From CAIVVT01 sp963757265 (lineage in GTDB: Bacteria; Acidobacteriota; Terriglobia; Bryobacterales; Bryobacteraceae): 64,000 bases of DNA. The stretch lies in the NCBI GenBank assembly GCA_963757265.1, contig CAVWRA010000012.1, forward strand, positions 62,001 to 126,000, in the 5' to 3' direction. Each line of letters begins with the position of its first letter. The first letter of the stretch is position 1. The notes below the pieces were generated by a model. The model was not told where the DNA came from, did no database searches, and worked only from the letters and a program-made list of their open reading frames with translations. Shown here piece after piece: positions 1 to 9,262 of the stretch. The position numbers and the translations under genes were made by a program.

Positions 1-342
1 TTCGCCCAGCAGTTCGGGCACGCCCTGCGGTTCCACCAGCACCTTGGCCACCGGCATGCTCGCCGTCTCGGCCGCCGACTCCGCCTCGTTGCGCCACGCC
101 GCCACCAGCGCGGTGGCTGGTTGATAGTCCTTAATCCGCGCGTGCGCCAGGACCCGCAACCCGGCTTCCGGCGACTCCATCGCCAGGTCCGTCAGCACCA
201 GCGCGTACTCTTTCTCATCCATCAACCCCACTGCCTCGGCCGCCGTCGCCGCTGAGTCAACTCTGTAACCGCCTGCTTCCAGGACAGTTTTCAGTGTCAG
301 CCGCGATGTCGGATTGTGGTCGGCCACCAGCACCCGGGCCAT
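1..342 (-). CDS. Receiver-domain protein (CheY-like), degenerate, 3' part outside the window
   Basis: The visible 114 residues begin MARVLVADHN and read as the start of a response-regulator receiver domain. The putative phospho-acceptor Asp is present in VLTDLAM at about residue 53. Other hallmark residues are altered: the usual acidic pair after the first beta strand is DH, the Thr/Ser position after the fourth strand reads ALVAAW, and the conserved Lys-Pro of the last strand is Glu-Pro (VLVEP). This suggests a pseudo-receiver or a weakly phosphorylated domain. The ATG at 342 was chosen because the domain starts there; an in-frame ATG at 393 would add 17 residues. The output domain, if any, lies to the left of the window. 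Confidence 0.7.
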   Translation of the reverse strand, partial: MARVLVADHNPTSRLTLKTVLEAGGYRVDSAATAAEAVGLMDEKEYALVLTDLAMESPEAGLRVLAHARIKDYQPATALVAAWRNEAESAAETASMPVAKVLVEPQGVPELLGE

Positions 343-519
343 TCTCGGGATCTTTCGTCTCGTGCTGGTTCTCGCCGCGTTCTGGCAGATCATCGTCCCT
401 ACTCGCAATCGCCCTACTAACAGGACGTCATCGGTCCTGGGATCGTTGCTTGAGAGTAGTCTATCCCAAAGCTGGGAGATTTCATCCCGAAGATTGAATT
501 ATTGCACTTGTAGAGAAAT

Positions 520-1839
520 TTACAAGGCTTCGGAGCCGAAAACGCGGGCGAATACGGCCTCGACATTCCTCAACTGTCGTTCGACGGAAAAGGTGTGCGC
601 AATCTGCTCCCGGCTCAGATGGGCGCGGACCTCCGGATGGGCCTCGATCGCCGCCCGGAAGTCGTCCTCTTCGTTCCACGCCTTCATCGCCTCGCTCTGC
701 ACGATCCGGTACGCCTGCTCGCGCAGCATCCCGGCCGCGGCTAGGTCCAGCAGCAGTTGGCCGGAAAAAACCAGTCCTTTGGTGAGGTCCAGGTTGCGCC
801 GCATCCGCTCGGTGTTGACCCGCATATTGCCGATGAGCCAATCCGTCTTGGCCAGCAGGTAGTCGGTCAGAATGAACGAGTCGGGCAGGATCACGCGCTC
901 GACCGACGAGTGGGAGATGTCCCTCTCGTGCCACAGTGCGATGTTCTCGAACGCGGCCTGGACGTTCGCCCGCACCACGCGCGCCAGACCGCAGATCTGC
1001 TCGCAAACTACCGGGTTACGCTTGTGCGGCATGGACGAGGAGCCCTTCTGTCCGGTGGCGAACGGCTCTTCCGCCTCGCGCACCTCGGTGCGCTGCAAAT
1101 GCCGGATTTCGAGCGCGCACTTCTCGCACAGCGCCGCGGCCAGGGCTAGCGCGGAAACCATGGCCGCATGGCGGTCGCGCGAGATCACCTGGCTGGCGAT
1201 CGGCGCCACCTTCAACCCCAGCCTCCGGCAGATCGCCTCCTCAGCCTCAGGGCTCAAGTGCGCCAGGTTGCCCACCGCCCCGGAAAGTTTGCCGTAACCC
1301 AGCTCCTCGGCGGCGGCCTCGACCCGCCGCCGGGCCCGGCGCGCCTCGTCGTACCACAACGCCAGCTTCAGGCCGAAGGTGATCGGCTCGGCGTGGACTC
1401 CGTGGGTGCGTCCGATGCACACGGCGTGCTGGAATTCCAGCGCCCGCCGCCGCAGCGTCGCGGCCAGCTGATCAAGCCCGGCCAGTATCAGGCGCGCCGA
1501 TTCCAGAATCTGTAGAGCCTGGGCGGTATCTACTACGTCATTTGACGTCAATCCATAGTGCAGCCAGCGCGATGCGTCGCCGCATCCAGCCGCTTTCATA
1601 GTTTCCGATACGGCACTTGTAAAAGCTATGACGTCATGCCGGACTTCTTTTTCGATCTCGTCGATCCGCTCGACCGCGAATCCAGCGTGTTCCCGCAGCA
1701 ACCGGGCCGCTTCCAGCGGAACCTCGCCTCTTTCCGCGAGCGCATCGCTGGCCGCCAGTTCGACCGCAAGCCATTGAGCGAACTTGTTTTCCTCGCTCCA
1801 GATGCGGCCCATTTCGGGTCTGGTATAACGTGCGATCAT
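520..1839 (-). CDS. purB: Adenylosuccinate lyase
   Basis: 439 residues, a normal length for the fumarase/aspartase superfamily. It catalyses two steps: SAICAR to AICAR in de novo purine synthesis, and adenylosuccinate to AMP. The N-terminus MIARYTRPEM and the family signature GSSSMPHKRNP at 266-276 (flexible catalytic-serine loop) are clear. GRTHG around 143-147 supplies the catalytic His region, and HYGLTSNDVVDTA at 94-106 matches the substrate-binding region. The start is 6 nt downstream of the stop of the MBL-fold gene on the same strand, so the two are probably co-transcribed. Another purine gene, purS, lies 2 kb away on the other strand. Confidence 0.96.
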   Translation of the reverse strand: MIARYTRPEMGRIWSEENKFAQWLAVELAASDALAERGEVPLEAARLLREHAGFAVERIDEIEKEVRHDVIAFTSAVSETMKAAGCGDASRWLHYGLTSNDVVDTAQALQILESARLILAGLDQLAATLRRRALEFQHAVCIGRTHGVHAEPITFGLKLALWYDEARRARRRVEAAAEELGYGKLSGAVGNLAHLSPEAEEAICRRLGLKVAPIASQVISRDRHAAMVSALALAAALCEKCALEIRHLQRTEVREAEEPFATGQKGSSSMPHKRNPVVCEQICGLARVVRANVQAAFENIALWHERDISHSSVERVILPDSFILTDYLLAKTDWLIGNMRVNTERMRRNLDLTKGLVFSGQLLLDLAAAGMLREQAYRIVQSEAMKAWNEEDDFRAAIEAHPEVRAHLSREQIAHTFSVERQLRNVEAVFARVFGSEAL

Positions 1840-1845
1840 ACATTC

Positions 1846-2613
1846 CTACAATTGAAACAATTCGCTCTGTTTCCGCGGTTCGGCAATCACCAGGCGCACC
1901 TTCTTGCCGCACCTCTCCAGCGCCTGCTGGGCCGCAATCCTGGCGTGCCAGGGTGAGTTGTTGGTCTCGCTCAAATGGCCCAGCACCAGCGTTTCGGTCT
2001 CCTTAGGCAGGCCTTCTGCGGCCGCGATGTACTCCGAGGCGGCATCATTCGAAAGGTGGCCTTTGCGCGACAGGATGCGCTGTTTGAGGTGCCATGGGTA
2101 CGGTCCCACGCGCAGCATTTCAGGGCAGTGGTTGGACTCCAGGAGAATAAACTGGCTGTCGCGCAGGTACCACGTTACGTTTTCGGGCAGGTAGCCCAGA
2201 TCGGTAACGATGGAGAGTTTCGTCTTTCCGGCCGTCACGGCGTAGCCGACCGGGTCGGCGGCATCGTGCGGGATCGTGAAGCTCTGGATCAGCAAGTCGC
2301 CGACCTCCAGTCCCGCCCCGGCCTGGAAAATGACCAGTTCCGGCTCCGAGCCGTCCCAGTCGATGCCCTGGGCCGTGCCTCGTGTCGCGAAGACCGGCGC
2401 CCGCATCCCCCTCGTGCGGGTCAGCACCGGCAGGCCGGCGACGTGGTCGATATGCTCGTGGGTAAGGAAGATCGCGTCCAGGCGCCGGGCATCCTCGCCG
2501 ATGACTTCCAGGCGGGCGAGAATCTCCTTGCGGTTCAACCCGGCGTCGATCAGGATGCGGGTGGACGGGCTGGCGATGAAAATCGAATTGCCCGCGCTGG
2601 AGGAGGCGAGCAC
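1846..2613 (-). CDS. MBL-fold metallo-hydrolase (YycJ/WalJ-like)
   Basis: 255 residues from a GTG at 2613. The metal-binding motif THEHIDH lies at 51-57 and the N-terminal strand ASSSAGNS is typical of YycJ-like beta-lactamase-fold hydrolases, some of which are 5'-3' DNA exonucleases. The exact substrate cannot be told from sequence. The start is uncertain. An AGGAGG at about 2635-2640 sits 6 nt before an in-frame ATC at 2628. Starting there would give the family-like N-terminus (M)VRVCVLASSSAGNS, whereas the GTG lacks a well-placed strong ribosome site. It is the likely first gene of an operon with purB. Confidence 0.8.
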   Translation of the reverse strand: MLASSSAGNSIFIASPSTRILIDAGLNRKEILARLEVIGEDARRLDAIFLTHEHIDHVAGLPVLTRTRGMRAPVFATRGTAQGIDWDGSEPELVIFQAGAGLEVGDLLIQSFTIPHDAADPVGYAVTAGKTKLSIVTDLGYLPENVTWYLRDSQFILLESNHCPEMLRVGPYPWHLKQRILSRKGHLSNDAASEYIAAAEGLPKETETLVLGHLSETNNSPWHARIAAQQALERCGKKVRLVIAEPRKQSELFQL

Positions 2614-2794
2614 GCAAACCCTGACGATGGCGACCCTCCTGACCCTTCCATCGTAATCCAGGCGCCTATGGCGATCCCAAACATTTTCGCGGCCATTGTT
2701 TGGGAAGGCCGGGCGCCGACCGGTCTTCCAAATGGACGCGCGCGGCGCACGAGCCGCACAGCATATACTGGCAGGCGAATTGGAGGATGGACTT

Positions 2795-3721
2795 TTGACG
2801 CCGCACTGTATTCATCCGATGGAAATGAACAGGTGGCTGGCGTGGTTGTGGCCCGCCCTGTTGCAAGCTGCCGCGCCGATGCTGGCGGCCGTGCCGCCGG
2901 CGGGTGCCAGACCGGTGGAAAGGGTCGTCGCGCGCCCGGCCACTTATATCAGCTATCGCGCCACGGGCCCCATCCGGATTGACGGGCAGCTCGACGAGCC
3001 GGATTGGCGGCACGCGCCGCAGTCGTCCGCCTTCGTCAACATCGTGACCGGCCGGCCGGCATGGTACGACACCCGGGTGTCGATCCTGTGGGATGACAAG
3101 TACCTTTATTTCGGTGTCCGCGCCGAGGAACGCGACGTACGGGCGACGCTGACCGAGCACGACTCGGCGATTTACAACGACAACGACCTGGAGATCTTCA
3201 TCGGCGGCCAGAACGCCTACTACGAATTCGAGATCAATGCGCTGAATACGGTCTACGACGTATTTTGGATCTGGCACGACATGTACTTCGAGGGCAGTCC
3301 CTACAAGGTTCCGGAATGGGATTTGAAAGGCCGCCGGATCATGGTTCTGGACGGCGTCGGAGGCCACGTTCATCCGCGCGGCAAGCGCAACGGCTACATC
3401 GACTACGACTTTCCGGGCCTTCTGCACGCCGTGCATGTCAACGGCACTCTCAATCACAGCGCCGACGTCAACCGCGGCTGGACGGCCGAGGTCGCGTTCC
3501 CGTGGGAAGGCCTGAAATGGCTGGCCGACGGACGCTCGCTGCCGCCCAACGACGGCGACGTGTGGCGCATCGACTGCAGCCGGTTCGAACAGTTCGCCCG
3601 CGACGGCCAGCCGCTGAACCCGCCCGCGGGCTGGACCTGGAATCGCCACGGGCATTACGACTCGCACATCCCCGAAACGTTCACCTACGTGCGCTTTGCC
3701 AAACGCAGCGCGCCCAGGTGA
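2795..3721 (+). CDS. Secreted carbohydrate-binding family 9-like protein
   Basis: About 308 residues. After a hydrophobic signal-like segment (MNRWLAWLWPALLQAAAPML) the protein shows the CBM9-like pattern: IRIDGQLDEPDW, then ILWDDKYLYFGVRAEE, then DNDLEIFI, then YYEFEINALNTVYD. Such proteins are usually exported and bind glycans or act as stand-alone modules. The TTG at 2795 was chosen because GGAGG (2782-2786) lies 8 nt upstream; ATGs at 2819 and 2825 are alternatives that give a cleaner signal peptide but have no ribosome site. It is divergent from the MBL-fold gene, leaving about 180 bp for both promoters. Confidence 0.75.
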   Translation: MTPHCIHPMEMNRWLAWLWPALLQAAAPMLAAVPPAGARPVERVVARPATYISYRATGPIRIDGQLDEPDWRHAPQSSAFVNIVTGRPAWYDTRVSILWDDKYLYFGVRAEERDVRATLTEHDSAIYNDNDLEIFIGGQNAYYEFEINALNTVYDVFWIWHDMYFEGSPYKVPEWDLKGRRIMVLDGVGGHVHPRGKRNGYIDYDFPGLLHAVHVNGTLNHSADVNRGWTAEVAFPWEGLKWLADGRSLPPNDGDVWRIDCSRFEQFARDGQPLNPPAGWTWNRHGHYDSHIPETFTYVRFAKRSAPR

Positions 3722-3767
3722 ATTGGCCGCCGCGCTGCCGCGGTCATCTATGCTGGTAAGTGAAGCC

Positions 3768-4013
3768 ATGAAAATTCACGTCTACGTCACTCTGAAGAAA
3801 ACCGTGCTGGACCCCCAGGGGCAGGCCATCTGCCGGGCGCTGAACGGCATGGGCCACGCGGAGATCACGGATGTCCGTCAGGGAAAGTTCTTCGAGGTGG
3901 AACTGGCGGACGGCGCCTCGGGAGCCGAGGCGCTGAAGCGCATGGAACAACTGGCCGAGGACGTGCTCGCCAACCCGGTGATCGAGCAGTATCGCGTCGA
4001 AATCGCGGGCTAG
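3768..4013 (+). CDS. purS: Phosphoribosylformylglycinamidine synthase subunit PurS
   Basis: 81 residues, the usual PurS size. PurS is the small structural subunit that lets PurL and PurQ form FGAM synthase in the fourth step of purine synthesis. The beginning MKIHVYVTLKKTVLDPQG and the pattern RALNGMGHAEITDVRQGKFF are characteristic. The ATG at 3768 fits the family start. PurQ and PurL are not adjacent: glmS follows after 48 bp. That is an unusual separation, since purS is commonly beside purQ/purL. Confidence 0.93.
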   Translation: MKIHVYVTLKKTVLDPQGQAICRALNGMGHAEITDVRQGKFFEVELADGASGAEALKRMEQLAEDVLANPVIEQYRVEIAG

Positions 4014-4061
4014 CGGGCGCGCGGCATCGGGCGCTGAGCGTGCAGCCCGAGGGAGAATCCT

Positions 4062-5915
4062 ATGTGCGGAATCATCGGCTACGTGGGGCGCCGCAAACCG
4101 GTGCCGATCATCCTGGACGGCCTGCGCCGGCTGGAGTACCGGGGCTACGATTCGGCCGGACTGGCCGTGGTCGACGACGACAACGTCCTGAGCGTGCGCC
4201 GGGCCGGAGGCAAGCTCCACAACCTCGAGGAAGCCGTGCGGCTGAACCCGGTGGACGGCTGGTACGGCATCGGCCATACCCGCTGGGCCACGCATGGCCG
4301 TCCAACCGAGGAGAACGCGCATCCCCACCGCGACTGCAAGGGCGATACCGTGGTGATCCACAACGGCATCGTCGAGAACTACCTTTCGCTGAAGCACGAG
4401 CTGACCCAGACCGGTCACACTTTCGTCACCGAGACCGACACCGAGGTCATCGCGCATCTCGTGGAACAGCATTTCCACGGCAATCTCGAGGACGCTGTGC
4501 GCTCCGCCGTAGAGCACATGCAGGGCGTATTCGCGCTGGTCGTGATTTCGCGGCTCGATCCCGGCAAAGTGGTGGCCGCGCGCAACGGCCCGCCCATCGT
4601 GGTCGGCTTGGGCGAGGGCGAGTACTTCGTGGCCAGCGACATTCCGGCCATCCTGAGCCATACGCGAGACGTCTTTTTCCTGCAGGATGGCGACGTGGCG
4701 ATCCTCACCAAGGACGGCGTCCAGCTCACGGACCTGGTGGGCCGGCCGGTGAAGCGCCAGGTGTCGCACATTCTGTGGGACCCCATCATGGCCGAAAAGG
4801 GCGGCTACAAGCATTTCATGCTCAAGGAAATCTTTGAGCAGCCGCGGGCCGTGCGGGACACTCTACTGGGGCGCGTGGGGCAGGAGACGGGGCGCGTCTT
4901 CCTGGATGAGATGCAGATCCACACGCGCGATTTCGCGGCCTTCCGCGCCGTGCGCATCGTGGCTTGCGGCACCAGCTGGCACGCCGCGCTCGCCGGGAAG
5001 TTCATGATCGAGCGGCTGGCCCGCCTGCCGGTCGAGGTCGACTACGGCAGCGAGTTCCGCTATCGCGACCCGATCATCGGTCCGGAGACGCTCACCGTGC
5101 TGATCTCCCAATCGGGTGAGACCGCGGACACCATTGCTGCCCAGCGCGAGGCCAAGCAGAAGGGCTCGCGCACGCTGGCCATCGTCAACGTGATGGGTTC
5201 GATGATCTCGCGCGAGGCCGCGGGCACGTTGCTGACCCACGCCGGGCCGGAGATCGGCGTGGCCTCGACCAAAGCCTTCACGTCGCAGCTCACGGCGCTA
5301 TTCATTCTGGCCATGGCTCTGGGCCAGGCGCGCGCCGCGCTCACCGCCGGGCAATCGGCCGACCTGGCGCAGGAGCTGATGCTGATTCCCGGCAAACTCG
5401 AGACCGTGCTCTCCTCGAACACACCCTACGAGGAACTGGCCAAAGTGCTCTTCAAGTCGTCGGACTTTCTGTACCTGGGCCGCGGCATCCATTACCCGAT
5501 CGCGCTGGAAGGCGCATTGAAGCTGAAGGAGATCAGCTACATCCACGCCGAAGGCTATCCCGCTGGCGAGATGAAGCACGGCCCCAACGCGCTGATCGAC
5601 GAGACGCTGCCGACCGTGGTGCTGGCGACCATGGATCCTGCCGACGAGGGCAGCCGCTTGCGTTATGAGAAGACGCTCTCGAACATCCAGGAGGTCAAGG
5701 CGCGTGGCGGCAAAGTCGCGGTCGTGGCGACCGAAGGCAGCGAAGAGGCTGGCAAGACCGCCGATTGGATCATCTGGATTCCGCCCACCCGCGAGCTGCT
5801 GCTGCCGATTCTGGAGGTCGTGCCGCTGCAGTTGCTGGCCTATCACATCGCCGTCCGGCGCGGCTGCGACGTGGATCAGCCGCGCAACTTGGCCAAGAGC
5901 GTTACGGTGGAGTAA
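4062..5915 (+). CDS. glmS: Glutamine-fructose-6-phosphate aminotransferase (isomerizing)
   Basis: 617 residues, full length. It makes glucosamine-6-phosphate from fructose-6-phosphate and glutamine, the entry step to UDP-GlcNAc for peptidoglycan and LPS. Cys2 of MCGIIGY is the N-terminal nucleophile of the glutaminase domain, followed by EYRGYDSAG and HTRWATHG. Two SIS sugar-isomerase domains follow, with SQSGETADT in the first, and the C-terminus DQPRNLAKSVTVE is the conserved end that closes the sugar site. An AGGGAGA-type ribosome site precedes the ATG. No glmS ribozyme is apparent upstream; only 48 bp separate it from purS. Confidence 0.98.
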   Translation: MCGIIGYVGRRKPVPIILDGLRRLEYRGYDSAGLAVVDDDNVLSVRRAGGKLHNLEEAVRLNPVDGWYGIGHTRWATHGRPTEENAHPHRDCKGDTVVIHNGIVENYLSLKHELTQTGHTFVTETDTEVIAHLVEQHFHGNLEDAVRSAVEHMQGVFALVVISRLDPGKVVAARNGPPIVVGLGEGEYFVASDIPAILSHTRDVFFLQDGDVAILTKDGVQLTDLVGRPVKRQVSHILWDPIMAEKGGYKHFMLKEIFEQPRAVRDTLLGRVGQETGRVFLDEMQIHTRDFAAFRAVRIVACGTSWHAALAGKFMIERLARLPVEVDYGSEFRYRDPIIGPETLTVLISQSGETADTIAAQREAKQKGSRTLAIVNVMGSMISREAAGTLLTHAGPEIGVASTKAFTSQLTALFILAMALGQARAALTAGQSADLAQELMLIPGKLETVLSSNTPYEELAKVLFKSSDFLYLGRGIHYPIALEGALKLKEISYIHAEGYPAGEMKHGPNALIDETLPTVVLATMDPADEGSRLRYEKTLSNIQEVKARGGKVAVVATEGSEEAGKTADWIIWIPPTRELLLPILEVVPLQLLAYHIAVRRGCDVDQPRNLAKSVTVE

Positions 5916-5920
5916 CGCCC

Positions 5921-6340
5921 GTGCGGCAGGCGCAGCGCGAGTTCGTCATCGAGACGCACGGCCCGGGCCTGTACGAGTTCACCCCCGAGGTCGAGCGCTG
6001 GCTGCGGGAGGTGGGTCTCAAGCAGGGCCTGCTGACCCTGTTCTGCCGCCACACCTCGGCCTCGCTGCTGATCCAGGAGAACGCCGACCCCGACGTGGTG
6101 CATGACCTGGCGGCGTTTTTCTCGCGTCTGGCGCCGCCGGATGAGCGTTTGTACAGCCATACCATCGAAGGCCCGGACGACATGCCGGCGCACATCCGCG
6201 CCGCCCTCACGCCGGTGTCGCTGTCCATCCCTGTTGTCAACGGGCGCGCCGCGCTCGGCGCCTGGCAGGGCATCTACCTGTTCGAACACCGCCAGCGGCC
6301 GCACCGGCGGCATTTGCTGGGCCACGTTGTGGGCGAATAG
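5921..6340 (+). CDS. YjbQ family protein (UPF0047)
   Basis: 139 residues from a GTG 5 nt after the glmS stop, so it is probably translated from the glmS message. The family marks are visible: LFCRHTSASLLIQENADPDV near residues 45-65, the metal-binding-type HTIEGPDDMPAHIR, and LGAWQGIYLFEHR near the C-terminus. YjbQ proteins are small trimeric proteins with weak thiamin-phosphate-synthase activity in E. coli; their physiological role is not settled. Confidence 0.9.
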   Translation: MRQAQREFVIETHGPGLYEFTPEVERWLREVGLKQGLLTLFCRHTSASLLIQENADPDVVHDLAAFFSRLAPPDERLYSHTIEGPDDMPAHIRAALTPVSLSIPVVNGRAALGAWQGIYLFEHRQRPHRRHLLGHVVGE

Positions 6341-6476
6341 CGGCCTGCGGGCCAGTTTCCTGCAACCGGCCAATTCAACACCCTCCTGCCCTCTGACAAA
6401 CCGGAACCCGGCACGCTTCCGCAAGCGCCGATCGTCGGTTACAATCGTAGAACTTCTCAAAATCAGGAGGTGTGCC

Positions 6477-6785
6477 GTGTACAGCATGAGTAATCTGGGA
6501 AGACTCAAGACTCTGGACGCGAACGCCTCGGCCGCAATGCAGGCTTTCTGGGCGTTTGACAAAGCCGCGATGGCCGACGGTGCGATTCCGGTCAAGTACA
6601 AAGAACTGATGGCACTGGCCGTTGCGTTTACGACACAATGCCCGTACTGCATCCAAATCCACGCCGGGAAAGCGCGGCAGGCCGGGGCAACTGATCCGGA
6701 GATCGCCGAAGTGGTGGCCGTCGCTGCAGCCCTTCGGGCTGGCGCCGCCGTCACGCACGGCACCCATGCGTTCTCGGGAGCGTAA
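6477..6785 (+). CDS. AhpD-like carboxymuconolactone decarboxylase family protein
   Basis: 102 residues. The AhpD core motif CPYCIQIH gives Cys55, Cys58 and His62, the redox pair and proton-relay His of alkylhydroperoxidase-type proteins. The alternative reading as a gamma-carboxymuconolactone decarboxylase is less likely because of the CxxC. The GTG at 6477 was chosen because AGGAGG at 6465-6470 lies 6 nt upstream; an in-frame ATG follows three codons later. Probable role: thiol-dependent peroxide reduction. It stands alone between yjbQ and mutL. Confidence 0.85.
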   Translation: MYSMSNLGRLKTLDANASAAMQAFWAFDKAAMADGAIPVKYKELMALAVAFTTQCPYCIQIHAGKARQAGATDPEIAEVVAVAAALRAGAAVTHGTHAFSGA

Positions 6786-7200
6786 CAGGCCACGCGCCTG
6801 GCGGAAATCCTGGGCCTGACCGGTACGTCCGGCGCCTCTTCTCTGCCGCGGCCGATCAGTCTGCGAACCCTCCCGAGCCACCTCGAACGTCCGGGTTTCG
6901 CTGACCTGCATCGCTCACGACCGGCTCGGAAACTGACCACGACACAACCTCGGGCCTGCTTGACATCGGGTCTACGCTGGGGTGAAAGGCCATCTGTTTG
7001 ACCGGCCAGGGGTAGGCCCGGGAAACACGAATGCTTAGCGAATAGCAAATCGAAAGATGGTCTTCTAATTCATTGATTATAAAAAGAAAAGTCAACAATT
7101 GGCTTTGTTCCTCAAATTTTGATTTTGTGCCCCGTGCCGCACTCCGCGGCGGAGGGGCTACAGTGGATGAAGGCGGCGTCGGCCGCGTTGACCCGAGCTC
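6786..7200. other. Intergenic region before mutL
   Basis: 415 bp without a supportable gene. The part around 7050-7125 is distinctly AT-rich compared with its surroundings and probably holds the mutL promoter, but I cannot place a convincing -35/-10 pair. No repeat or RNA structure was recognised. Confidence 0.4.
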
Positions 7201-9168
7201 ATGGGCCGCATCCGCGTTCTCTCCGACCAGGTCGCTAACAAGATCGCCGCCGGCGAAGTCGTCGAGCGCCCCGCCTCCGTCATCAAGGAGCTGCTCGAGA
7301 ACTCCCTCGACGCCGGCGCCACCGACATCCGCATCGAGGCCGAGGCCGGCGGCCGGCGCCTGCTGCGAATTGCCGACGACGGCTGCGGCATGATGCGCGA
7401 CGACGCCTTGCTGGCCTTCGAGCGCCACGCCACATCGAAGCTCTCCTCGGTCGATGACCTGAACGCCATCGCCACCCTCGGCTTCCGCGGCGAGGCCCTG
7501 CCCGCCATCGGCTCCGTCTCGCGCCTCGTCCTGGAAACGCGCGCCCGGGACGAGCGCATCGGCACGCGTGTCGAGATTGCCGGCGCCCGCCTGCTCGATT
7601 GCGCCGAGCTGGCTTTCCCCGGCGGAACCACCGTCACCGTCCGCGACCTCTTCTACAACGTCCCCGCGCGCAAGAAGTTTCTGCGGAGCGAACAGACCGA
7701 GCTGGCGCACATCGCCTCGCTGGTCACGCACTACAGCTTGGCGCACTGCGACAAGTCCTTCACGCTGACCCACGCCGGCAAGGAGCTGATTCGCGTGACC
7801 CCCGTCGCCGAATTGCGCGACCGCGTCTTCCAGATCTTCGGCGCCGAGACCCTGGAGGACCTCATCGATCTGGGCGCCCGCGAAACCACGCTGACGGCGG
7901 AAACCGAGCCGGCCCGCTTCGTGCTCCGCGGATTCATCTCGCGGCCGCAGGTGCAGAAGAACAACCGCAACTCGGTCTTCCTGTTCGTCAACCGGCGGCT
8001 GATCCGCGACCGCCTGCTGCTGCACGCCATCTCGGCGGCCTACCACAACCTGATGCCGCCGGCCTGTTATCCCTTCGCGCTGCTGTTCCTCGAGTGCGAC
8101 GCGGGCGAAGTGGACGTCAACGTCCACCCCTCCAAAACCGAGGTCCGCTTCCGCCACTCCAGCTTTGTCCACGACTTCGTTCGCGACCTGCTGCGCGCGA
8201 CCCTCATCGACGCCCGGCCCGCGCCCAGCGCGCCCCTCCCGGTTAGCCCGCTGCTGTCTGATCCGTCCTCGCAGCCCCAGCCCGGCGCGCGTTTGCCTTA
8301 CTCGGAGTTCACCCAGTCGATCGAGAATATGCGCTTCGACGAGGCTCGCAACGTGCTGCCCGGCGAACCCTCGGTGCCGGCCTCCGCCTTCGAACGCCAG
8401 ACCTTCCCCGACGCCTCCGGCTCGTTCCTGCAACCGCCGCCGGGCCCCGCGACGCGCTTCGACTTTCAACTCGACATTCCCGTGAACCTGCCCGCCGCGG
8501 CCACCGACCCGTTGCGCCTGAAGGTCCCCGAGACCCACGCCGGCCTGCCCGTTGGCCTCGATCTCGACGTGCCCCAGTCGATGGTCCAGCTCGCCGATTT
8601 GCGCGTGATCGGCCAGATCTACGACAGCTTCATCCTGGCCGCCGGCTCCGACGGGCTTTGGATCATCGACCAGCACGTCGCCCACGAGCGCATCCTGTTC
8701 GAGCGCAACCTGGCGCGCCAGTCGGCGGGCAGGGTCGAGCAGCAACGCCTGCTGATGCCCATCGTGCTGCCGCTCACGCCCGCGCAGCAGGTGGAATACG
8801 ACCGCATCGCCGCCGATCTGGCCACCGCCGGTTTTGAGACCGAGCCCTTTGGCAACCGCACCATCGCTGTCAAGGCTGTGCCCGCGGACCTCGAACCCGG
8901 CGGCGTGGAGAGCGCCATCTACGAGATCTTCGAGATCGCCGAGAGCGAATTGCGCCGCGTGTCGGTCGACGATCTGCGCCGCGCCATCGCCGCCTCGCTG
9001 GCCTGCCGCGCGGCCATCAAGGTCAACACGCCGCTCGACCGCGCGAAGATCGAGTACCTGCTGCGGGAACTGGCGCGAACGGCCTGCCCGATGTCGTGCC
9101 CCCACGGCCGTCCCGTCGCGCTGCGCTACTCCACGCGCGACATCCTGCGCAGCTTCCACCGAATCTAG
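7201..9168 (+). CDS. mutL: DNA mismatch repair protein MutL
   Basis: 655 residues. It is the GHKL ATPase that couples MutS mismatch recognition to downstream repair. N-terminal ATPase motifs are clear: KIAAGEVVERP, ELLENSLDAGA, DDGCGM and GFRGEALPAIGS, followed by DVNVHPSKTEVRF. The C-terminal domain carries the endonuclease metal motif in the form DQHVAHERILFE (usual DQHAxxExxxxE, Val for Ala) plus ACRAAIK and CPHGRP. A nicking MutL rather than the MutH-dependent E. coli type is therefore expected. mutS is not in the window. Confidence 0.97.
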   Translation: MGRIRVLSDQVANKIAAGEVVERPASVIKELLENSLDAGATDIRIEAEAGGRRLLRIADDGCGMMRDDALLAFERHATSKLSSVDDLNAIATLGFRGEALPAIGSVSRLVLETRARDERIGTRVEIAGARLLDCAELAFPGGTTVTVRDLFYNVPARKKFLRSEQTELAHIASLVTHYSLAHCDKSFTLTHAGKELIRVTPVAELRDRVFQIFGAETLEDLIDLGARETTLTAETEPARFVLRGFISRPQVQKNNRNSVFLFVNRRLIRDRLLLHAISAAYHNLMPPACYPFALLFLECDAGEVDVNVHPSKTEVRFRHSSFVHDFVRDLLRATLIDARPAPSAPLPVSPLLSDPSSQPQPGARLPYSEFTQSIENMRFDEARNVLPGEPSVPASAFERQTFPDASGSFLQPPPGPATRFDFQLDIPVNLPAAATDPLRLKVPETHAGLPVGLDLDVPQSMVQLADLRVIGQIYDSFILAAGSDGLWIIDQHVAHERILFERNLARQSAGRVEQQRLLMPIVLPLTPAQQVEYDRIAADLATAGFETEPFGNRTIAVKAVPADLEPGGVESAIYEIFEIAESELRRVSVDDLRRAIAASLACRAAIKVNTPLDRAKIEYLLRELARTACPMSCPHGRPVALRYSTRDILRSFHRI

Positions 9169-9262
9169 CCGGCTCCTGAAGGAGCGTGACACCACCGCTC
9201 CCGGCCGCCGCTCCGAAACCAGCGGGCGCGGATAGAATGGAACTGGTCTTCCGGACAGAACC

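Noticed and set aside
506..526. Small inverted repeat CTTGTA/TACAAG after purB as a terminator
   Set aside because: Only six AT-rich pairs, no T-run, and it overlaps the last purB codons.
4014..4061. Possible glmS ribozyme upstream of glmS
   Set aside because: Only 48 bp lie between purS and glmS, too short for the ribozyme, and no matching core is seen.
5673..7048. Long minus-strand frame opposite yjbQ and the AhpD-like gene
   Set aside because: It is a shadow frame of high-GC coding sequence; the plus-strand genes have clear families and ribosome sites.
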